This document shows, piece after piece, positions 1 through 4,294 of a stretch of 6,128 nt of DNA. The translations under genes were made by a program, and so were the position numbers. The DNA comes from Deltaproteobacteria bacterium (GTDB taxonomy: Bacteria; Desulfobacterota; Desulfobacteria; Desulfobacterales; JAFDFH01): contig JAFDFH010000163.1 in assembly GCA_019309945.1 (NCBI GenBank), forward strand, positions 1 to 6,128. Reading direction: 5' to 3'. The notes beneath the pieces are model-generated. The model was not told where the DNA came from, made no database searches, and saw nothing but the letters and a program-made list of their open reading frames with translations. The first letter of the stretch is position 1; the number at the start of each line of letters is the position of its first letter.

Positions 1-633
1 GATGCACTGCTACATAAAATTGTATCAAAACACCCGGCAGTAATGGTTCACCTGCCGGATGAAAGGGGTTCTTTTCCGCTTTCTTTTTCCTTTTCGGCCG
101 CCGAACATTTTATATGCCACCTCAACCTGACCAAATTGCTGGATCAACGCCTGGTTGACGGAATTGGCCGGTATGTTGACGAAGCCCTGAAAAACCTTAC
201 GAAAGTTAAGTTGAGAAACTTACGGATCCGATTTACGGAAAACAATATCGTATGGATGGTTTCATTCTTTAAAACAATTACCGCTATGCCGGATGAGTTT
301 ATTGAATCCTTAAATTTTGCTCTTGAGTTCCTTGAAGGGGTTATGGATGAGGCGAATATTTATCGGGCATTGATGGATTTAAAGAAATTTTATATATCAA
401 CCCTTGAGAGAGCTGAAGAATTTGAAGCGCAATTAAAGACATCCAATATGGAAACATTGATCCTGCAGGGGCTCAAAACGCCTTATTTCAATAAAGCAGA
501 CGCACGGTACAACATAAAAATCATTGACCGGATCAGCCTTTCCATCCATGGAAAAACGGAATATTTTAAAGAATTGATCTCCATCAGGATGCCTGGTGAA
601 CTTGAACCGGATCCGGATATTGAAACTCCCTGA
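1..633 (+). CDS. 3' part of an unrecognised protein gene
   Basis: The reading frame is open from the first base to the TGA at 631-633. It is cut by the left window edge, so at least 210 residues of the C-terminal part are visible. An ATG at 43 exists, but no Shine-Dalgarno sequence precedes it and the codons before it read as ordinary protein (DALLHKIVSKHPAV), so it is probably internal. I do not recognise the family. The visible part mixes hydrophobic and charged helices (for example MDEANIYRALMDLKKFYIS and TLERAEEFEAQL). It has no clear transmembrane segment or cysteine motif, and it ends in an acidic, proline-rich tail (ELEPDPDIETP). The tail codons form one arm of an inverted repeat that continues past the stop. 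The following gene, lolA, starts 242 bp later, so shared transcription is uncertain. A regulatory or structural cytoplasmic protein is possible, but no function can be assigned. Confidence 0.7.
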   Translation, partial: DALLHKIVSKHPAVMVHLPDERGSFPLSFSFSAAEHFICHLNLTKLLDQRLVDGIGRYVDEALKNLTKVKLRNLRIRFTENNIVWMVSFFKTITAMPDEFIESLNFALEFLEGVMDEANIYRALMDLKKFYISTLERAEEFEAQLKTSNMETLILQGLKTPYFNKADARYNIKIIDRISLSIHGKTEYFKELISIRMPGELEPDPDIETP

Positions 634-662
634 AGCCTGCTATAGGGCGCTTCAATATCCGG
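613..662. repeat. 12-bp perfect inverted repeat across the stop codon
   Basis: CCGGATATTGAA at 613-624 is exactly complementary to TTCAATATCCGG at 651-662. Inside it, after a 3x3 internal loop, CCCT (628-631) pairs with AGGG (644-647). A competing hairpin pairs TGAAGC (631-636) with GCTTCA (649-654) and cannot form at the same time. The first arm lies in the last codons of the upstream gene. No T-tract follows, so this is not a classical intrinsic terminator. It could protect the 3' end of the mRNA or be a remnant of a palindromic repeat. Confidence 0.6.
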
Positions 663-663
663 T

Positions 664-743
664 GGATAGCGCTGAAACGCGTCACTGCATGCCAAAATTA
701 TTACCTGACGCAGCAATCGGGGAAAATAGCTGTTTTCATTCAG
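664..743 (+). repeat. Degraded right half of the R1/R2 hairpin repeat
   Basis: This stretch aligns in register with the right half of R2 (from 4169). GGATAGCGCT (664-673) matches 4169-4178, CCAAAATT (692-699) matches 4195-4202, and CCTGACGC (704-711) matches 4207-4214. A GGG (719-721) and a TTTT (733-736) also fall in the expected places. Between the first two blocks the 25-nt unit is recognisable with two small indels and a few substitutions. The GGTCTC terminus and the left arm are not recognisable. It is therefore probably an old, partly decayed copy lying 130-210 bp upstream of lolA. The match over the first 36 bases is convincing, and the rest is weaker. Confidence 0.55.
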
Positions 744-875
744 GCGCTGTTTACAAAATCAAGCGGTTAATATATGTAAGCGGTCAGGGATTTTGGCAAC
801 CCTGTGTAGACTGAACAACCATAATAGCCCCTTTTTTTTTCTTGTCGGGACAAAACGACTGACTGGGATCTACAA

Positions 876-1565
876 ATGAAATTAAAATATCTGGCCTTAA
901 TATTCGGGATGATGGCTACTATAAATGCAGATGGGATGCCGGGCAAGGAATTAACAACGGAACCCGCACCCATTGATATGTTACACACCTTGGATGAAGT
1001 TTTAGATGGCGTGGAAAACCGTTATCTGACCACCGGTTTTTCCGCACGATTTTCTCAAACCTCCACCATTACGGCAATGGATATCTCCGATACGGCATCG
1101 GGCAAGATATACGTCAAGCCTCCCGGTATGATGAGATGGGAATATGAATCACCGGATCCGCAACTCATCGTTTCCGACGGCAAGACCTTATGGATCTATC
1201 GTCCGAAGGACAACCAGGTGATCGTCGGCGAATCACCCCTTTTTTTCGGTAACGGTAAGGGCGCGGGCTTTCTGTGTGATATCAAGATACTGAGGCAAAA
1301 ATTTGAGATATTCCTTGAGGAACCGGAAGATAAAACGCTTTACCTGTTAAAACTCGTCCCCCGGGAAAATACGCTGGGGCTATCCGCCATCTATTTATTC
1401 GTCTCAAAACAAAATTTCACGCTTGTCCGGATTATCACCTACAATCTATACGAAGACGAAACCCGCGTGAATCTGAGCGATATTCAATTTAACCCTGATT
1501 TAGAAGATAAATTGTTTACATTTACCATACCTGAGAATACAGACATATTTCAACTCGATGAGTAA
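876..1565 (+). CDS. lolA: LolA, periplasmic carrier for outer-membrane lipoproteins
   Basis: LolA accepts lipoproteins from the LolCDE ABC transporter at the inner membrane and carries them across the periplasm to the outer membrane. The 229-residue product has a short Sec-type signal peptide: K2 and K4, a hydrophobic stretch at about 5-16, and probable cleavage after INA at 18. The mature part shows LolA hallmarks: GFSARFSQTS (54-63), SGKIYVKPPGMMRWEY (75-90), and PQLIVSDGKTLWIYRPKDNQV (about 95-115), ending in a beta-rich C-terminal half. Length fits the family, with a somewhat long linker between the signal peptide and the domain. The start is supported by the signal peptide directly after it; only a weak GGGA (865-868) precedes it. 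Its end nearly touches nadA, so the two are probably cotranscribed although functionally unrelated. No LolB or LolCDE gene is in the window. I am confident of the family; the cargo range is not visible. Confidence 0.93.
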   Translation: MKLKYLALIFGMMATINADGMPGKELTTEPAPIDMLHTLDEVLDGVENRYLTTGFSARFSQTSTITAMDISDTASGKIYVKPPGMMRWEYESPDPQLIVSDGKTLWIYRPKDNQVIVGESPLFFGNGKGAGFLCDIKILRQKFEIFLEEPEDKTLYLLKLVPRENTLGLSAIYLFVSKQNFTLVRIITYNLYEDETRVNLSDIQFNPDLEDKLFTFTIPENTDIFQLDE

Positions 1566-1570
1566 AGGGA
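1565..1570 (+). promoter_or_regulatory. Ribosome binding site that decides the nadA start
   Basis: AAGGGA lies five bases before the ATG at 1576. The earlier in-frame ATG at 1558 overlaps the end of lolA and has no comparable motif upstream. The site overlaps the lolA stop codon (1563-1565), which suggests coupled translation of nadA. Confidence 0.65.
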
Positions 1571-1575
1571 AAACA

Positions 1576-2472
1576 ATGGAGAAAAAAATCAGAAAGTTAT
1601 TAACGGAACGAAGCGCCATCATATTGGCACATAACTATCAACCTCCTGAAATCCAGGACATTGCCGATCTTTGTGGTGATTCACTGGAATTAAGTATCAA
1701 GGCCGCTCAAACGGACGCCGACGTCATTTTGTTCTGCGGCGTTCATTTTATGGCGGAAACCGCTTCAATTCTGTCACCGGACAAGACGATACTGCTACCC
1801 CGCAGAGATGCCGGATGCCCCATGGCCGATATGGTAACGCCCGAAATGCTCAAAAAAAAGCTGGGCGAACTGCCACCGATGCCGGTAGTCACTTATGTAA
1901 ATTCATCCGCTGATGTCAAAGCGTTATCCACCATATGCTGTACATCGGCAAATGCCGTTGAAATCGTCAACAGTTTGGAAGCCAAGGCGGTTTTAATGGT
2001 GCCGGATCGAAACCTTGCCGAAAATACGGCTTTAAAAACCAACACAAAAATTTACCTCTGGGAGGGATACTGCCCCACACACGACCGGTTAACCAGGGGA
2101 GACGTCCTCAAAGCAAAGAGCAAACACCCGGAGGCCCTGTTTATGGCGCATCCTGAATGCCGGCCTGAAGTTGTTGCACTCGCAGATGCTTCTTTGAGTA
2201 CGTCGGGAATGATTCGCTATGCCCGGGAATCCGACCGCCAATCGTTTATCGTCGGTACGGAAGTAGGAATGCTTTACCCGCTGAAAAAAGCAAATCCGGA
2301 CAAAACGTTTATCCCCGCATCCGACAGTATGGTTTGTGAAGACATGAAAAAGATTACCCTTAGCGATATCGTCAACAGCCTGGAAAATATGGACGGGGAA
2401 GTAAGCGTTACGGAAGATATCAGGAAAAAAGCCCTGTCAGCGGTTGAAAAAATGATTGGACTGGCGAAATAG
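1576..2472 (+). CDS. nadA: Quinolinate synthase NadA (4Fe-4S enzyme)
   Basis: NadA condenses iminoaspartate with dihydroxyacetone phosphate to give quinolinate in de novo NAD synthesis. It uses an oxygen-sensitive [4Fe-4S] cluster in the cytoplasm. Starting at 1576 the product is 298 residues. The three cluster cysteines fall at C81 (DAGCPMADM), C166 (EGYCPTHDR) and C254 (SMVCEDMK). C81 and C254 coincide with the numbering I recall for the Thermotoga enzyme. Other active-site landmarks are H19/Y21 (AHNYQ), Y107-N109 (TYVNSSADVK), HPEC (192-195), STSGM (208-212) and GTEVGM (227-232). An ATG at 1558 would add six residues and overlap lolA by 8 bp; I prefer 1576 because of its Shine-Dalgarno sequence. 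This is the short NadA type common in anaerobes. No nadB or nadC is visible, so the iminoaspartate source must be encoded elsewhere. All key residues are intact. Confidence 0.97.
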   Translation: MEKKIRKLLTERSAIILAHNYQPPEIQDIADLCGDSLELSIKAAQTDADVILFCGVHFMAETASILSPDKTILLPRRDAGCPMADMVTPEMLKKKLGELPPMPVVTYVNSSADVKALSTICCTSANAVEIVNSLEAKAVLMVPDRNLAENTALKTNTKIYLWEGYCPTHDRLTRGDVLKAKSKHPEALFMAHPECRPEVVALADASLSTSGMIRYARESDRQSFIVGTEVGMLYPLKKANPDKTFIPASDSMVCEDMKKITLSDIVNSLENMDGEVSVTEDIRKKALSAVEKMIGLAK

Positions 2473-2496
2473 TGCCTAAACTCGGATCATCATACT

Positions 2497-2638
2497 GAGA
2501 CCTTTGAAAAATGTTCATTTTTGTTCAAGGCCAAGGAAGGCGAAAATTTTAACCACAGGAATACATTGAGTATTTTGAGGATTAAAATTTGAGTCTGACG
2601 CCGGGATTGGGCAAAAAGGGGCGTTTTGCATAGGTCTC
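2497..2638 (+). repeat. R1: 142-bp MITE-like hairpin repeat, short form
   Basis: The ends are GAGACC (2497-2502) and GGTCTC (2633-2638). The left 53 bases (2497-2549) are identical to R2 at 4063-4115. The central 32 bases and the right 48 bases differ from R2 at three positions only: 2572, 2594 and 2631. A single T at 2550 and at 2583 replaces the 25- and 24-nt units present in R2. The arms fold back on each other, and the loop carries a hairpin, GGAATAC (2558-2564) with GTATTTT (2570-2576). ATACT flanks both ends (2492-2496 and 2639-2643), as expected of a 5-bp target duplication. It fills the gap between convergent nadA and yebC and may separate their transcripts. No protein is encoded. MITE is my inference; no transposase is in view. 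Confidence 0.8.
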
Positions 2639-2658
2639 ATACTGAGACCAGGGTCTCA
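2633..2658. repeat. Alternating TGAGACC/GGTCTCA ends overlapping the yebC stop
   Basis: GGTCTCA (2633-2639), TGAGACC (2643-2649) and GGTCTCA (2652-2658) follow one another with 3- and 2-base spacers, so either neighbouring pair can form a perfect 7-bp stem. The first is the right end of R1, and a further TGAGACC lies at its left end (2496-2502). The last copy contains the yebC stop codon, read on the minus strand as TGA at 2658-2656. The cluster looks like stacked element ends or a remnant of a second insertion. It could also act as a small hairpin at the 3' end of yebC mRNA, but no T-tract follows. Confidence 0.6.
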
Positions 2659-3390
2659 CAGCATATCCTCCGGAATATCCGCATTGGTGTAAACCTTCTG
2701 CACGTCTTCACAGTCTTCAAGCGCATCCATCAACCGAATCATCTGCTCTGCCTCCTTCCCCACAAGATTTGTGTTGGTGTGGGGCAACATGGCGACTTCG
2801 CTTACGACATACGGAATATCGGACTTTTCAATGGCGGTCTTGACTGCTTCAAAATCTTCCGGGGAAGAGATGACTTCAAAATTCGAGTCATCTTCTCTGA
2901 CATCTTCCGCACCCGCATCCAGTGCGGCTTCCATCAGGGCATCTTCATCGATGGCCGACTTTTCAATCACGATATACCCTTTTTTGTCGAACATCCAGGC
3001 CACACAACCGTTTTCTCCGAGATTTCCACCGGATTTACTGAAAATGTGCCGAATATCCGCTACTGCCCGGTTCTTGTTGTCTGTGAGAGATTCTACATAT
3101 ACCGCGGCACCACCGGGACCATATCCTTCGTAAACCGATTCTTCGTAGTTTACGCCTTCGAGTTCGCCGGTCCCTCTTTTAATGGCCCGTTCCATATTAT
3201 CCTTTGGCATGTTCTCACTTTTTGCGGTGGCAACGGCGCTTCTGAGTCGTGGATTTGAGCCGAGGTCACCCCCTCCCATACGAGCGGCAACGGTGATCTC
3301 CTTGATGAGCTTGCTGAATATCTTCCCACGTTTTGCATCGGTAGCGCCTTTTTTGTGTTTTATGCTAGACCATTTGCTGTGACCCGACAT
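2656..3390 (-). CDS. yebC: YebC/TACO1-family translation-associated or regulatory protein
   Basis: The 244-residue product matches the YebC/PmpR/TACO1 family from end to end. The N-terminal signature is MSGHSKWSSIKHKKGATDAK with RGKIFSKLIKEI after it. The central region NPRLRSAVATAKSENMPKD is followed by YEGYGPGG and a C-terminal domain ending VQKVYTNADIPEDML. Members have been described as DNA-binding regulators and, more recently, as ribosome-associated factors that relieve stalling at difficult sequences such as polyproline; which role applies here cannot be read from sequence. The start is well supported: CCTCCT at 3396-3401 gives AGGAGG on the minus strand, five bases before the ATG. It lies 25 bp downstream of rlmE on the same strand and is very likely cotranscribed, which fits a translation role. 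The stop codon sits in a copy of the GGTCTCA repeat end, so the last few residues may have been altered by an insertion. Confidence 0.95.
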   Translation of the reverse strand: MSGHSKWSSIKHKKGATDAKRGKIFSKLIKEITVAARMGGGDLGSNPRLRSAVATAKSENMPKDNMERAIKRGTGELEGVNYEESVYEGYGPGGAAVYVESLTDNKNRAVADIRHIFSKSGGNLGENGCVAWMFDKKGYIVIEKSAIDEDALMEAALDAGAEDVREDDSNFEVISSPEDFEAVKTAIEKSDIPYVVSEVAMLPHTNTNLVGKEAEQMIRLMDALEDCEDVQKVYTNADIPEDML

Positions 3391-3415
3391 GTTAACCTCC
3401 TATTTTAACCGCTGA

Positions 3416-4033
3416 TCAGCTTACCGGTTGTCCGGTTTTTTTTATCCCGATTACGTAAACTTCCTTACTTGCCTTCCGTGTACTTTTGGGCCTGTAATTT
3501 TTACAGGTTTTAAAACTGGCTTTAACCAGTGCTGAAAATCTGGAAAAATCCTCTCCCTGAAAAATTTTACAAATAAACGAACCACCGGGAACCAGCACTT
3601 TTTGGGCAATTACGAATGCCGTTTCGCTTAGGTTAAATGATCTGGCGGAATCTACGTGCGAGTTACCGGTCGTGGCAGGGGCCATATCGCTCATCACGAC
3701 ATGAAACCTTTCTCCCGTGAACGCCAAAACCTCATCACCGGTGGAAAAAACATCTCCTTCATGAACCTTTACATTGGAAGGCAATCTGACGGTCACCAGT
3801 TTTAGATCAATGCCGACAACATAGCCTTTATGTCCGACCTGCTCCGCGGCATAAAGCAGCCAGGAGCCGGGAGCACACCCTAAATCAAGGACCCTGTCCC
3901 CCTTTTGAATCAAATGATATTTCTGCTGAATCTCTTTTAATTTATATACGGATCTGGCAGGATATTTTTCCTGTTTGGCTCTCCGGGAATAATGGTCTTC
4001 CCATCGATTTCGCGTTTTTCGGGTATGTTTCAT
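3416..4033 (-). CDS. rlmE: 23S rRNA 2'-O-methyltransferase RlmE (RrmJ/FtsJ)
   Basis: RlmE methylates the 2'-hydroxyl of U2552 (E. coli numbering) in the A-loop of 23S rRNA, a late step of large-subunit assembly, using S-adenosylmethionine. The 205-residue product is of typical length. The K-D-K-E catalytic tetrad is present at K31 (RSVYKLKEI), D116 (SDMAP), K156 (FICKIFQG) and E191 (SKEVYVIG). The SAM-binding motif is DLGCAPGSW (50-58), with acidic residues D76 (GIDL) and D94 (EGDVF) further on. The N-terminus is basic (KHTRKTRNRW), as in rRNA-binding relatives. The ATG at 4033 lacks a good Shine-Dalgarno sequence (only AGGG about 15 bases away), but no alternative start is plausible, because the next methionine is M114. 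Repeat R2 lies 29 bp upstream, so any promoter must be inside or beyond the repeat. The gene leads an apparent rlmE-yebC operon. It is apparently intact. Confidence 0.95.
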   Translation of the reverse strand: MKHTRKTRNRWEDHYSRRAKQEKYPARSVYKLKEIQQKYHLIQKGDRVLDLGCAPGSWLLYAAEQVGHKGYVVGIDLKLVTVRLPSNVKVHEGDVFSTGDEVLAFTGERFHVVMSDMAPATTGNSHVDSARSFNLSETAFVIAQKVLVPGGSFICKIFQGEDFSRFSALVKASFKTCKNYRPKSTRKASKEVYVIGIKKTGQPVS

Positions 4034-4115
4034 ATAATCAAGCGCGCCCTAAGTCAAGCAGAGAGACCTTTGAAAAATGTTCATTTTTGTTCAAGGCCAA
4101 GGAAGGCGAAAATTT

Positions 4116-4140
4116 AGCGCTGAAAAGCTTCACTACGTGC
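4116..4140 (+). repeat. Left 25-nt unit inside R2
   Basis: AGCGCT, AAGCTT and CACTACGTGC follow each other. The unit is a near-direct repeat of 4173-4196 and is replaced by one T in R1 (2550). Its internal blocks are arranged so that it can also pair with the right unit: GCGC with GTGC, AAGCTT with AAGCTT, and GTGC with GCGC. It therefore lengthens the R2 stem. Confidence 0.75.
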
Positions 4141-4172
4141 AACCACAGGAATACATTGAGTCTTTTGAGGAT

Positions 4173-4196
4173 AGCGCTAAAGCTTCACTTCGTGCC
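4173..4196 (+). repeat. Right 24-nt unit inside R2
   Basis: AGCGCT, AAAGCTT, CACTTCGTGCC. It differs from the left unit by a 2-nt indel and a few bases, and it is replaced by one T in R1 (2583). A diverged version occurs at 668-693, also between GGAT and AAAATT, which suggests that the unit-bearing form is old. Confidence 0.75.
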
Positions 4197-4248
4197 AAAA
4201 TTTGAGCCTGACGCCGGGATTGGGCAAAAAGGGGCGTTTTGCAAAGGT

Positions 4249-4270
4249 CTCGTAGCTTCTTGCTGCGGGG
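4249..4270 (+). repeat. REP-like hairpin, copy 1
   Basis: CTCGTAGC pairs with GCTGCGGG around a TTCTT loop, including U-G pairs at two positions when read as plus-strand RNA. The same sequence with a shorter loop occurs on the minus strand at 6109-6128. It lies just past the end of the MFS gene, where it could stabilise or terminate the transcript. On the minus strand no T-tract follows, and the wobble pairs would become mismatches, so a terminator role for the MFS gene is doubtful. Its first three bases are shared with the right end of R2. Confidence 0.65.
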
Positions 4271-4294
4271 AAGGTCAGATCGGGGAGTTTTTTA

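Larger units (their letters stand above)
4063..4251 (+). repeat. R2: 189-bp MITE-like hairpin repeat, long form
   Basis: The terminal inverted repeats are perfect over 10 bp: GAGACCTTTG (4063-4072) and CAAAGGTCTC (4242-4251). As plus-strand RNA, 4063-4094 pairs with 4220-4251 over 32 positions, with 2 A-G mismatches and 5 U-G wobbles. AAAATTT blocks (4109-4115 and 4197-4203) continue the stem. Two units (4116-4140 and 4173-4196) then flank a 32-base loop region shared with R1. There is no obvious target duplication: the left flank is GCAGA and the right flank GTAGC. The right end abuts a REP-like hairpin with three shared bases. It lies between the MFS gene end and the rlmE start, so it is either transcribed as the rlmE leader (antisense orientation) or carries its promoter. 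An open frame running through it is judged non-coding. Confidence 0.82.

Noticed and set aside
750..778. Possible promoter for lolA: TTTACA (750-755), 17 bases, TATGTA (773-778)
   Set aside because: The -35 matches well but the -10 is poor, and in AT-rich intergenic DNA such a pair is expected by chance.
596..814. Open frame of 72 codons after the first gene
   Set aside because: It begins inside the end of the first gene, crosses the inverted repeat and the decayed repeat copy, and has no ribosome binding site or recognisable protein features.
2771..3133. Second plus-strand open frame over yebC
   Set aside because: Shadow of yebC codon bias; low-complexity serine-rich product with no start signal.
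2626..3258. Long open frame (210 codons) on the plus strand
   Set aside because: It is antisense to yebC, whose protein is an unmistakable family member with a strong ribosome binding site; the antisense product resembles nothing known to me.
4034..4057. Possible rlmE promoter: TTGACT on the minus strand (4052-4057) with TATGAA 17 bases on
   Set aside because: The -10 would overlap the rlmE start codon, so transcription would begin inside the gene; no later start is available.
4116..4196. Two units in R2 as a minimal CRISPR array
   Set aside because: Only two repeats with a single spacer that is shared with R1, within a palindromic element; no cas genes.
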